32,892 bases of DNA from Spirosoma fluviale (GCA_945883625.1 CAMCXW010000024.1:1-32892); one strand, 5' to 3'; positions 14,345 to 22,395 are shown, counted from the first letter of the stretch. The notes: a model not told the origin generated them from the letters alone. Numbers and translations: made by a program.

Positions 14345-16486
14345 TTAGTGTAATTGAATAAGCATTAGGGCATTTTTTCGAAGCGGAGTACCGGCAGGAA
14401 TCGATTGGGCTATCACATTCCCTACCCCCTGCGCACGCACTTTAAATCCACGATTTTCCAAAGCAAAAAGTGCATCACGCAAATTCATCCCCATGACATT
14501 AGGGACGACCTTGGGTAACAAGCTGATTGGTACATTTTGAACCGCCTTTTTATCCAAGGTAAATTGCATCCACCGACCATCTTCTTCGACCTTTGGAAAA
14601 CCAAGATTGGCATATAAGACCCCGTGATCTAAGGGATGAATCATGTGACTTATTTTTGCATTGTTCAATGAATCAGGCAGATAGCCACTTAAGCGGCGCT
14701 GCAACTTCATGTCACGGGAATAAATATGATCTGCAATATCCTTGAAAACGGGAGCTGTCACTTGACGCGCATAGGTTCCCTCGGAACTTCCTTCTGGTTT
14801 ATCCATGGCAACTAGCATGGTATATTTTGGATTTTTCACAGGAAAATACCCAATAAACGACACATAGTACGTCCCTTTAATGTATTGACCATTAACCCCC
14901 CGTCGCTGCGCGGTACCTGTTTTTCCTGCAATACCATACGCCGTACCTTTAAGGTTTGTTCCTGTCCCGCGTTCGACCACGCCTTCCAGCATGATCTTTA
15001 TTTTCTTTAAGGTTTCCGCGGAGCAAATGGGCTCTTTATCTTTTTTCTGCTTCACCGTAAAATCGGTAATGACCTCATTTCCAATGGTAGCTTTTTTAAC
15101 AATAATAGGCTGAATCCAATAGCCGTTGTTTGCGATGGCATTATAAAATGTCAATAAATGAAGTGGCGATGTATTAGAGGAATAGCCAACAGAGGACCAC
15201 ATGTATTGCAACGCATCCCATTTCGGAGGAAGTGGAAATTTAGGGGTATAATAACGGGGTTTAATCTGAAAATCTAACGGCTCAATCAAATGGAATTTTT
15301 TCAAATAATCATAATATTTGGCCTGCTTTTGCGAAAAAACACGCTGCATCAATTTTATCGTACCAATGTTTGATGAATGCTCAATAACTCCCTGAACCGT
15401 AATCGTACCATAATCGTGCGAATCTGACATAGTTCTATTAAACACCGTGTATTTCCCGCCTGTCGTAACCATATCCGTCAAGGGCATTTTAGACTCCTCC
15501 AACATGGCCATCATGGAAGGTAATTTAAACACAGAACCCGGATCATGCTCTGAAACTTCAATGGCATGATTCGCAAATTCAGAATAGCCTGTGGGGGAGC
15601 TTGCATTTTTAGTCAAATTCGAAATTGCCTTGATTTCACCCGTAGCTGTCTCCATTACAATGGCCGTTGCATAATTACCTTTAAAATCTGCCAAAGCCTT
15701 CATTAATGCCAATTCCACAATATCTTGAATATCAACATCCAACGTCGTCTGTAGATCTACACCACGCTGCGGAATAATTTCGGGCGTATTCTCTATCGGA
15801 CGCCACGTATTTTTATCCATTTTGGCGAAATATCCTTTGCCAGGAACCCCGCGTAATTCCGTGTCAAAAGCTCCCTCGAGCCCCACTTTAACTTTGTCTT
15901 TCATGTAGCCAACTGTCCGATAAGCCATTTGGCCGAAAGGTGCATAGCGTACATTTACTTTATCAAAGACAATTCCAGTCTTCACAGGCGATTTTTTGTT
16001 CTCCCGAAATAGTGGAAAATTCATAACAAGCTTTCGCTCCTGAAAGTCGAGCAAGCGGTTATTTAGTAATAAATAGGTTCGCTTATTTTTCTTAGCTGAG
16101 ACAATTTTGTCGTAATATTCATCCGCAGTGCGATCCTTAAAAAAATTAGCCAAATGCTCCGCCAACTCCCGTACATGAGCAGTAAATAACTTTTCGGCTT
16201 TCGTTGATTTGTTGTACACCGATGGATCCATGCCTAAGCGGTATTTAGGCAAAGAAGTTGCCAATAAACTTCCATCATCTGAGTAGATATTTCCACGGGT
16301 GGCGTCTACCATCCGCTCTTTGATATAAATCGAGGAGGCCTCCTCGCGCAATTCGGGTCCTTGAATAAAGACTAATTTGTATAAATTCCCGACGAGCAGA
16401 AAAAATGCTGCTAGCATAATAATAAAGAAAATCCGGAAACGGAAGGTAATGTTTTGCCGGATGTTTTGTCGCTTCGGTGCGGCCAT
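14345..16486 (-). CDS. ftsI: Division-specific penicillin-binding protein (FtsI/PBP3-type transpeptidase)
   Basis: Septal peptidoglycan transpeptidase. The 713 residues comprise a short cytoplasmic N-terminus, a transmembrane helix (about 18-40), a PBP dimerisation domain (about 55-220, with VDATRGNIYSDDGSLLATS), the transpeptidase domain (about 250-590) and a C-terminal PASTA domain (about 650-713, VPNVMGMNLRDALFALENRG). The active-site motifs are SVFK (Ser318, Lys321), SSN (371-373) and KTG (522-524). The PASTA domain and length above the E. coli protein (588) are usual for Bacteroidota FtsI. It is between ftsL (5 nt) and murE (1 nt), which fixes its role as the divisome enzyme. Confidence 0.96.
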   Translation of the reverse strand: MAAPKRQNIRQNITFRFRIFFIIMLAAFFLLVGNLYKLVFIQGPELREEASSIYIKERMVDATRGNIYSDDGSLLATSLPKYRLGMDPSVYNKSTKAEKLFTAHVRELAEHLANFFKDRTADEYYDKIVSAKKNKRTYLLLNNRLLDFQERKLVMNFPLFRENKKSPVKTGIVFDKVNVRYAPFGQMAYRTVGYMKDKVKVGLEGAFDTELRGVPGKGYFAKMDKNTWRPIENTPEIIPQRGVDLQTTLDVDIQDIVELALMKALADFKGNYATAIVMETATGEIKAISNLTKNASSPTGYSEFANHAIEVSEHDPGSVFKLPSMMAMLEESKMPLTDMVTTGGKYTVFNRTMSDSHDYGTITVQGVIEHSSNIGTIKLMQRVFSQKQAKYYDYLKKFHLIEPLDFQIKPRYYTPKFPLPPKWDALQYMWSSVGYSSNTSPLHLLTFYNAIANNGYWIQPIIVKKATIGNEVITDFTVKQKKDKEPICSAETLKKIKIMLEGVVERGTGTNLKGTAYGIAGKTGTAQRRGVNGQYIKGTYYVSFIGYFPVKNPKYTMLVAMDKPEGSSEGTYARQVTAPVFKDIADHIYSRDMKLQRRLSGYLPDSLNNAKISHMIHPLDHGVLYANLGFPKVEEDGRWMQFTLDKKAVQNVPISLLPKVVPNVMGMNLRDALFALENRGFKVRAQGVGNVIAQSIPAGTPLRKNALMLIQLH

Positions 16487-16491
16487 ATCAA

Positions 16492-16866
16492 TTATTCTTT
16501 AACGGGATCTGCAACTACTTTAATGGGTGGGGTTAGGCTAACTTCAAGTCCATATCTTCGCATCGCAATGGCGAGGTAACTTTGCTTGCCAACCTTCATG
16601 TAGTCGGCTTTTTGCGTCGTATAATCCGCCCTGATTTCTTCTAATTCTTGTTTCGTGGTAACAATTTGATGCATCCGACCTTCGGCCAACATCGTGTAGT
16701 AAATGTAAATTAAGATCAATCCTGCCACAAATGTGATGCGCTTGACCAGCTCCATGGGCATTTGACCACCCGTCAAGGAATCAATATTAAAGAGCATTTC
16801 CATCGGACTCTCCTTTGGGGGAGCGGTGGTTTTTTCTTGTGCTTCGGTTTCTACTGAACTAGCCAT
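16492..16866 (-). CDS. ftsL: FtsL-like cell division protein
   Basis: Small bitopic protein of 124 residues: a soluble N-terminus rich in Glu, Thr and Pro (about 1-40), one transmembrane helix (about 46-62, ITFVAGLILIYIYYTML), then a periplasmic heptad-containing helix (about 65-105) and a short tail ending IKVVADPVKE. The sequence is poorly conserved, as is normal for FtsL, and the call rests on size, topology and location between rsmH (1 nt) and ftsI (5 nt). FtsL together with FtsB and FtsQ activates FtsWI at the septum. The segment LAIAMRRYGLEVSLTPP resembles the conserved tail of Bacteroidota FtsL-like proteins. Confidence 0.88.
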   Translation of the reverse strand: MASSVETEAQEKTTAPPKESPMEMLFNIDSLTGGQMPMELVKRITFVAGLILIYIYYTMLAEGRMHQIVTTKQELEEIRADYTTQKADYMKVGKQSYLAIAMRRYGLEVSLTPPIKVVADPVKE

Positions 16867-16867
16867 T

Positions 16868-17782
16868 TTACAATTTACGTGCGATTCTTAATTTGGCACT
16901 GCGCGAACGCGGATTTGCCTTTAATTCTTCTGGGCTTGCAGTCATTGGCTTGCGAATTTCAGACGCAAGCGGCTTGTGCAAAACCCCAAACATATCTTTA
17001 TCTTCTTTGCCAAAACAGTCGCCTGTCTTGATAAAATTTTTCACCAAACGGTCCTCCAAGGAATGGAAGGACATAATACACAAGCGACCATCCACAGCAA
17101 GCACCGATGGCGCTTGCGCTAAAAACTCCTCAATCACTTGCAATTCTTGATTTACTTCGATTCGTACAGCCTGAAAAGCTTGTGCGAAATACTTAAATTC
17201 CTTGCCTCTTGGGGCTAATTTAGTAAGAATTTCTTTGAAATCCGAAGTCGTTTCTAGCGACTTTTGCATCCGAGCCTGAATCACCGCTTGCGCCAACGTC
17301 CGTGCATTTTTTATCTCGCCATACATCCCAAAAATCCGTTGCAACTGCTCGGCTGAATACCCGTTCAATACATTTTTGGCATCCATTGCAGCAGAAGGGC
17401 CCATGCGCATGTCTAAGGGACCATCGAAACGTGTTGAAAACCCGCGCGATGCGGCGTCCAACTGATAGGAAGATACACCAAAGTCGGCCAGAATCCCATC
17501 CACTTGCTTCACACCATGCAAGCGTAAATACTTTTCCAGATATCGGAAATTGGCTGTTATCAAGGTCAAGCGATCATCTTCGATTTTTTCTGCTTGATTC
17601 CATGCATCCGGATCTTGATCAAAGGCTAGCAGCCGACCGCTCGCCCCGAGATGAGCTAAAATTTCTTTCGAATGTCCGCCTCCTCCAAAAGTAACATCGA
17701 CGTAAATTCCGTCAGGACGAATCGCGAGCCCATCAATGCATTCATGCAACATGACGGAGGTATGGTAGGTTTGTTCTGACAT
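16868..17782 (-). CDS. rsmH: 16S rRNA (cytosine(1402)-N4)-methyltransferase
   Basis: SAM-dependent enzyme (formerly MraW) that methylates N4 of C1402 in the ribosomal P site. The 304-residue product starts MSEQTYHTSVMLHECIDGL and shows the SAM loop VDVTFGGGGHSKEIL, FDQDPDAW, DGILADFGVSSYQLD, GFSTRFDGPLDMRM and the C-terminal RSAKLRIARKL. Length is normal (about 300-315). It is the first gene of the dcw segment; mraZ, the usual gene ahead, is absent. A promoter sits only 5 nt before the ATG, so the transcript may lack a 5' leader. Confidence 0.97.
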   Translation of the reverse strand: MSEQTYHTSVMLHECIDGLAIRPDGIYVDVTFGGGGHSKEILAHLGASGRLLAFDQDPDAWNQAEKIEDDRLTLITANFRYLEKYLRLHGVKQVDGILADFGVSSYQLDAASRGFSTRFDGPLDMRMGPSAAMDAKNVLNGYSAEQLQRIFGMYGEIKNARTLAQAVIQARMQKSLETTSDFKEILTKLAPRGKEFKYFAQAFQAVRIEVNQELQVIEEFLAQAPSVLAVDGRLCIMSFHSLEDRLVKNFIKTGDCFGKEDKDMFGVLHKPLASEIRKPMTASPEELKANPRSRSAKLRIARKL

Positions 17783-17787
17783 AAATT

Positions 17788-17818
17788 CAAAATTACAAAT
17801 TTATCTCTCGGCGTTCAA
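17788..17818 (-). promoter_or_regulatory. Promoter of the rsmH (dcw) operon, TTG-N20-TAATTTTG
   Basis: On the minus strand TAATTTTG (17795-17788) is a perfect -7 box with TTG (17818-17816) 20 nt upstream. A second -7-like box TAAATTTG (17803-17796) overlaps the spacer. Only 5 nt separate the box from the ATG at 17782. Confidence 0.55.
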
Positions 17819-17845
17819 CGAAATTTTAGCTCTATTGGTGATTTT

Positions 17846-17874
17846 TTTGTCCACAAGATTTAACCTTATATTTG
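17846..17874 (+). promoter_or_regulatory. Promoter of the TlpA-like gene (TTTG-N17-TATATTTG)
   Basis: TATATTTG (17867-17874) fits the -7 consensus, with TTTG (17846-17849) 17 nt upstream. The predicted start near 17880 leaves about 12 nt before the ATG at 17892 and lies downstream of the TTG at 17835, ruling out that longer start. Confidence 0.6.
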
Positions 17875-17891
17875 TTGACAAATTTATACCC

Positions 17892-19103
17892 ATGCGACAT
17901 CTTCTACTACTACTATTTCCCTTTTTTGCACTCGCTCAAAATCCCAAAATAGGTCCTTGGCGAGGTGAATTGAGCCATATGGGCGGTGCATTGCCATTTA
18001 ATTTCATTATTCAAAAAGGGAGCGAAGCGAAACGGTTCAACATTAACCTCCAAAATGGCGCGGAGAAATTCAACCTAGGCGAATCCTTTTTCCGAGGCGA
18101 CTCGTTGATTATCCCCTTTGACCTTTACGATTCGGAAATAAGTTGTGCCCTGAATGGCTCAAATCAAATGAAAGGCTATTGGACCAAAAAAAGAAACGGA
18201 GAAGCTATTTTTCGCATGCCATTTCAAGCCATAGCCGGTTCAACCCAGCGATTTTTAGCGCCAGCTGCAGCAAATATAAATGTTACTGGAAAATACAGTG
18301 CTGATTTCTGGGCCGATGAAGCTAGCCATAGCCCCGGGGTATTAATCCTAAACCAAAAAGGAAATCAAGTTACGGGGACGGTTTTAAAGCCTTCAGGCGA
18401 TTACCGTTTTTTGCAAGGGAATGTCATTGCCGATAGCCTATTCTTAAGTTACTTTGATGGAAGCGGTGTTTATCTATTTAAAACCAAAGTAACTAAGTCA
18501 AAAATTGAAGGGTTATTTTATACGGGATTGGCAGGTAAACGAAATATGATTGCGCAAAAGGATGCCAAAGCAAGCCTCCCTGATTTGAAAAAGTTAACCT
18601 ATTTAAAGCCTGGTTTTGATTGGGTATCTTTCAAACTACCCACACCAGATGGTAGAAGCATCAGCTTAAGCGATGCACGTTACCAAAATAAAGTGGTGAT
18701 TATTGAATTAATGGGCTCATGGTGCCCGAATTGCATTGACGAATCCCGCTTTCTCGCACCTTTTTACCGTAAATACCAAAGCAAAGGCGTCGAGGTAATC
18801 GGTATGGCTTTTGAATATTCACCAGATATCGCGGTTTCTGGACCTAAAATTGCCAATTTCAAAAAGAAGATCGGCATAGATTACGAGGTAGTCTTTGCTG
18901 GAACTCCTAACGATGAAACGATCGCCGAAGTGCTACCGATGTTGCACAAAATCAATGGGTATCCGACCACATTCATCATTGATAAAAAAGGAATCGTACG
19001 TGAAATTCATACTGGATTTACAGGACCAGGCACTGGGGTTTACTACACGGATTGGACACAAGAATTTGAGAAGACGATTCAAACACTTTTGAATGAAAAA
19101 TAA
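17892..19103 (+). CDS. Exported TlpA/ResA-like thioredoxin-fold protein with an N-terminal beta domain
   Basis: The 403-residue protein begins with a signal peptide (MRHLLLLLFPFFALAQ). Residues of about 17-235 are beta-rich, with FFRGDSLIIPFDLYDSEISC and GSGVYLFKTKV; similar N-terminal domains precede thioredoxin domains in many Bacteroidota proteins, but I cannot name it. The C-terminal thioredoxin fold (about 245-403) contains the redox motif WCPNC (Cys278, Cys281) in ELMGSWCPNCIDES and the cis-Pro segment INGYPTTFIIDKKG. Such proteins reduce disulfides in the periplasm, for example in cytochrome c maturation. The frame is open 19 codons further to TTG 17835, but that codon lies upstream of the promoter and would bury the signal peptide, so ATG 17892 is used. 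It overlaps the PAP2 gene by 11 bp. Confidence 0.9.
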   Translation: MRHLLLLLFPFFALAQNPKIGPWRGELSHMGGALPFNFIIQKGSEAKRFNINLQNGAEKFNLGESFFRGDSLIIPFDLYDSEISCALNGSNQMKGYWTKKRNGEAIFRMPFQAIAGSTQRFLAPAAANINVTGKYSADFWADEASHSPGVLILNQKGNQVTGTVLKPSGDYRFLQGNVIADSLFLSYFDGSGVYLFKTKVTKSKIEGLFYTGLAGKRNMIAQKDAKASLPDLKKLTYLKPGFDWVSFKLPTPDGRSISLSDARYQNKVVIIELMGSWCPNCIDESRFLAPFYRKYQSKGVEVIGMAFEYSPDIAVSGPKIANFKKKIGIDYEVVFAGTPNDETIAEVLPMLHKINGYPTTFIIDKKGIVREIHTGFTGPGTGVYYTDWTQEFEKTIQTLLNEK

Positions 19104-19779
19104 ACTATTTGTTTGCCTTTTCTTATTAAGTAGCTTTTTTTCACTCGGACAATCTAAATCAAAACGTGGCTGGAAAGCGGCAGCTGCCTTAGCTACCACT
19201 AGCGCTTTGGTATACAACGATTTTTCACGTACCACGCAAAGCGATTTTCGAAGTAAAAATCTAGCTGATTTCCACACCACCGCTGACGATTATTTACAGT
19301 ATACGCCTACGCTCATCAACATAGGATCTCACTTAATGGGGCTGAAAACAAAAAACCAACCAAAAGACCAGATGGCCATATTTGTACTGGGAACCGGAAT
19401 CTACTACGTGACAGTTAAGTCGATGAAATATGTCATTAACGAAACGAGACCAAACGGGGAACCCTACAGTTTTCCTTCGGGACACACGACGACGGCATTT
19501 TTTGGTGCACATGTCTTAGCCAAAGAATATTGGGAGGAACACCCAGCGATTGCAATTACTGGATATGCACTTGCGTCGACTACGGGAATTTTGCGGATGG
19601 CCAATAATCAGCATTGGGCAGCTGATGTACTTATGGGAGCCGCAGTAGGCATTGCTTCAGCTGAAGCAGCGTATTGGGTTTATCCAAAATTAAAAAAAGC
19701 ACTCCACCAGAGTGCTTTTGAATGGGATCCGATTGTCTCCCCTAATTTCTACGCAGCGCGTGTTCAAGTCCGTTTTTAG
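19093..19779 (+). CDS. PAP2-family lipid phosphatase with signal peptide
   Basis: The 228-residue protein has an N-terminal signal or anchor sequence (LFVCLFLLSSFFSLGQ) and the three PAP2 motifs: KYVINETRP (Lys112, Arg119, Pro120), PSGH (128-131, with the acid/base His) and RMANNQHWAAD (Arg168, nucleophile His174, Asp178). Members dephosphorylate lipid phosphates such as undecaprenyl pyrophosphate, phosphatidic acid or lipid A 1-phosphate; substrate cannot be decided here. It starts within the last codons of the TlpA-like gene (11-bp overlap), suggesting co-translation. Its stop overlaps the end of nhaD by 4 bp, and its last 30 codons contain a terminator read on the other strand. Confidence 0.9.
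   Translation: MKNKLFVCLFLLSSFFSLGQSKSKRGWKAAAALATTSALVYNDFSRTTQSDFRSKNLADFHTTADDYLQYTPTLINIGSHLMGLKTKNQPKDQMAIFVLGTGIYYVTVKSMKYVINETRPNGEPYSFPSGHTTTAFFGAHVLAKEYWEEHPAIAITGYALASTTGILRMANNQHWAADVLMGAAVGIASAEAAYWVYPKLKKALHQSAFEWDPIVSPNFYAARVQVRF
19692..19719 (-). terminator. Terminator of nhaD embedded in the PAP2 coding sequence
   Basis: Perfect 10-bp stem AAAAGCACTC/GAGTGCTTTT (19695-19704 and 19710-19719) with a 5-nt loop. Read on the minus strand it ends in seven T (19698-19692), about 57 nt after the nhaD stop. It lies within the codons for KKALHQSAFE of the convergent PAP2 gene. Confidence 0.75.
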
Positions 19780-21035
19780 TGCAAAATAATGTAGATCAAA
19801 GCTCCTGCTGCATATCCGAGCAAGGCTAATACCCCAATTTTTTTCGCATACCAACCAAATTCAATTTGCTCCATTCCCATGACGGCAACGCCAGCAGCAG
19901 ATCCAATAATCAAAATACTTCCACCCGTTCCCGCGCAATAAGCCAAAAACTCCCACATGACATGATCCATAGGGAAGTCGGCAAGCGAATACATCCCCAT
20001 CGTCGCCGCAACCAATGGTACATTATCAACCACCGATGACGCGAGTCCGATCAATGCAACAATAACATACTGATTACCAAATGTTTGCTCCAATACAACA
20101 GCTAGCTGCGTTAAATATCCAAAAGACTCCAAAGCGCCAATTGCCAATAAGATTCCTAGGAAAAACAGGACACTCGATGTGTCGATTTTCGTTAAGGCAT
20201 GTCCTACTGTATATGGCTTCTTAGTTTCCGCATCTTTGTCGGCATGCAACACCTCCGATAATATCCAAACCACACCCAGTGCCAATAAAATCCCCATGAA
20301 GGGCGGCAAATGGGTGACTGTCTTAAAAACGGGAACGCCAAGTAGACTAGTTACACCGGCGGCCAACATGATTTTACCGTGGCGATCTTCTTCTGGTGTA
20401 AGCTCTGCACGATGGTGAAACGAACCAAGTTTCCGTCCGCGTACCCAAAATGCGGCTACTGCCAACGGGACAATGAGCGAAATCAATGAAGGAATAAACA
20501 ACGTTTTAATGATGCCTGATGCGGAGATTTGGCCTCCAATCCACAACATGGTCGTCGTCACATCTCCAATAGGGGACCACGCACCACCTGAGTTCGCGGC
20601 GATAACGACGACACCAACGAAAAACATCCGGGTAGATTTATCGGATACCAACTTGCGTAAGAGGGTAACCATGACGATAGAGGCCGTTAAATTATCTAGA
20701 ACGGCAGACATAAAAAAGGCGATAAAACCCGTAATCCACATTAATTTAGCAGGCTGATTCGTTTTGATGAGTCGGCTTACAAAGTGAAACCCATGGTGCG
20801 CGTCGACTAACTCGACCAAGGTCATGGCGCCCAATAAGAAAAATAGAATTTCAGAGGTCGAACCTAAATGATGACTCAGTACTTCTAGTTCGTGAGGTCC
20901 TTTTACCAGTGCATAAACGACCCAAACGAGAACTCCGGTCACTAAAGCAGAAGCCGTTTTATTGATTTTCAAGGGATGTTCAAACGCGATGGCAAGATAC
21001 CCAATAATAAAAATAACAATAGAGATTAATTCCAT
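19776..21035 (-). CDS. nhaD: NhaD-family Na+/H+ antiporter
   Basis: Polytopic inner-membrane protein (419 residues, about 11-13 helices) of the ion transporter superfamily. The conserved stretches VLDNLTASIVMVTLLRKLV, NSGGAWSPIGDVTTTMLW and ASSVVDNVPLVAATMGMY match NhaD antiporters, with Asp and Asn-rich half-helices that bind Na+ or Li+. Such transporters expel sodium and support pH homeostasis, often in bacteria with a sodium cycle. ATG 21035 lies just 10 nt beyond the T tract of the aminotransferase terminator, so the gene must either be read through from aspC or use a promoter overlapping that terminator. Its 3' end overlaps the PAP2 gene by 4 bp. Confidence 0.93.
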   Translation of the reverse strand: MELISIVIFIIGYLAIAFEHPLKINKTASALVTGVLVWVVYALVKGPHELEVLSHHLGSTSEILFFLLGAMTLVELVDAHHGFHFVSRLIKTNQPAKLMWITGFIAFFMSAVLDNLTASIVMVTLLRKLVSDKSTRMFFVGVVVIAANSGGAWSPIGDVTTTMLWIGGQISASGIIKTLFIPSLISLIVPLAVAAFWVRGRKLGSFHHRAELTPEEDRHGKIMLAAGVTSLLGVPVFKTVTHLPPFMGILLALGVVWILSEVLHADKDAETKKPYTVGHALTKIDTSSVLFFLGILLAIGALESFGYLTQLAVVLEQTFGNQYVIVALIGLASSVVDNVPLVAATMGMYSLADFPMDHVMWEFLAYCAGTGGSILIIGSAAGVAVMGMEQIEFGWYAKKIGVLALLGYAAGALIYIILH

Positions 21036-21044
21036 GCGGTAAAT

Positions 21045-21080
21045 ATAAAAAGAAAAGTCAGGGACTAAAGCCCTGACTTT
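21045..21080 (-). terminator. Intrinsic terminator of the aspartate-type aminotransferase gene
   Basis: Perfect 10-bp stem AAAGTCAGGG/CCCTGACTTT (21054-21063 and 21071-21080) with a 7-nt loop. On the minus strand it is followed by TTTTCTTTTTATATTT, about 24 nt after the stop codon at 21104. Confidence 0.8.
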
Positions 21081-21103
21081 GAATTATCAATCTATGTTTG
21101 AAT

Positions 21104-22306
21104 TTATTTCAATTTAGCAACAGCGGTTTTAATGCGTTCACATGCTTCTACTAGTTGCTCATCAGCTGCAGCAGTTGAAATACGCATACAATCAGGAGCA
21201 CCAAAACCAGAACCAGCTACGGTAGCCACATACGCTTCGTTCAACAACCACGTACAAAAATCATCGGAGTCGTTGATAGTTGTTGTTCCATCTGATTTTC
21301 CGAAATAATATGAGATATCAGGAAATGCATAAAAAGCACCTTCTGGCATATTCACTTTGAATCCTGGAATTTCACGCAATAAACCTACAACTAATTTACG
21401 GCGACGGTCATACGCAGCTTTCATTTCGTACGCATGATCCAATGTACCATTGAATGCCGCAACGGCTGCTTTTTGTGCGATTGAATTTGTACCCGAAGTT
21501 ACTTGACCTTGTAATTTTTCGATTCCATCCGCAATCCATTTGGCTGCTGCGATGAAACCAATTCGCCAGCCAGTCATTGCATGACCTTTAGCAACTCCAT
21601 TAACTGTGATCACTCGCTCTTTTATTTCTGGAATCGATCCGATCGAGAAATGACCACCTTGTGTGAAGTTGATGTACTCATAAATCTCATCTGCCAACAC
21701 GTAAATATTTTCATGACGGGCCACCACATTCGCGATGTCACGCAATTCAGATTCTGTATAAACGGAACCGGTTGGGTTATTTGGCGAAGCGAACATCACC
21801 ATTTTTGTATTTGGTGTAATAGCTGCTTCGAATTGTTCAGGCGTTACTTTAAAATTATTGTCAAAAGCCCCTTGAACGATTACAGAAGTTCCTTCTGCCA
21901 ACTTCACCATCTCAGAGTATGAAACCCAATATGGAGAAAAAATAATCACTTCGTCACCAGGGTTAATCAAAGCAGCAATTGCGTTTGCTAATGAATGCTT
22001 AGCTCCTGTAGAAACCACAATATTTTCTGAACCCCACTCTAAATTATTGTCGCGCTTTAATTTATTCGCGATAGCCATACGTAAATCTGGATAACCAGCA
22101 ACCGGTGAATAGCCGTGAAAACCATCGTCTACTGCTTTTTTAGCAGCCTCACAGATGTGATCAGGCGTTTTGAAATCAGGTTCACCTACGGATAAACTAA
22201 TCACTTTATGGCCTAGTGCAGCGAGTTCACGCGCTTTTTTCGTCATACCTAGGGTGGATGATTCTTCTAAGGCCTGAATGCGTTGCGCTAATGGGGATGT
22301 TGACAT
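21104..22306 (-). CDS. aspC: Class I pyridoxal-phosphate aminotransferase (aspartate aminotransferase type)
   Basis: The 400-residue protein has the class I fold signatures: ISLSVGEPDFKTP, STGAKHSLANA, SPNNPTG (Asn177), LADEIYE (Asp206), and the PLP-binding Lys240 in NGVAKGHAMTGWRIGF with Arg248. It resembles the 1b subgroup of aspartate aminotransferases found in many bacteria; activity with prephenate or other amino donors cannot be excluded. The frame extends five codons upstream to a TTG (22321), but MSTSPLAQRIQALEESSTLG is the usual N-terminus, so ATG 22306 is used. The gene is followed by a strong terminator. Symbol given by family, not by assay; aspB or aatA would also be used. Confidence 0.9.
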   Translation of the reverse strand: MSTSPLAQRIQALEESSTLGMTKKARELAALGHKVISLSVGEPDFKTPDHICEAAKKAVDDGFHGYSPVAGYPDLRMAIANKLKRDNNLEWGSENIVVSTGAKHSLANAIAALINPGDEVIIFSPYWVSYSEMVKLAEGTSVIVQGAFDNNFKVTPEQFEAAITPNTKMVMFASPNNPTGSVYTESELRDIANVVARHENIYVLADEIYEYINFTQGGHFSIGSIPEIKERVITVNGVAKGHAMTGWRIGFIAAAKWIADGIEKLQGQVTSGTNSIAQKAAVAAFNGTLDHAYEMKAAYDRRRKLVVGLLREIPGFKVNMPEGAFYAFPDISYYFGKSDGTTTINDSDDFCTWLLNEAYVATVAGSGFGAPDCMRISTAAADEQLVEACERIKTAVAKLK

Positions 22307-22343
22307 GTCTGTATACTTCAATAAGGGTTAAAAACGGGTGCAA

Positions 22344-22372
22344 ATTAGTTTTTTATGCACGGAAAAACTAAT
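22344..22372. repeat. Inverted repeat upstream of the aminotransferase gene
   Basis: ATTAGTTTTT (22344-22353) and AAAAACTAAT (22363-22372) form a perfect 10-bp inverted repeat with a 9-nt centre, 38 nt before the ATG at 22306 and 24 nt after the msbA stop. It carries no T tract, so it looks more like an operator or weak end-of-transcript hairpin than a classical terminator. It overlaps a -7-like TAATTTG. Confidence 0.45.
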
Positions 22373-22395
22373 GAAAAACGCAAAATATGGAGCAT

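Noticed and set aside
17302-17694. Plus-strand frame of 130 codons inside rsmH
   Set aside because: Antisense to a conserved methyltransferase domain; the translation has no recognisable motif.
17835-17891. N-terminal extension of the TlpA-like gene from the TTG at 17835
   Set aside because: The promoter TTTG-N17-TATATTTG lies within this stretch, and the signal peptide starts at the ATG at 17892.
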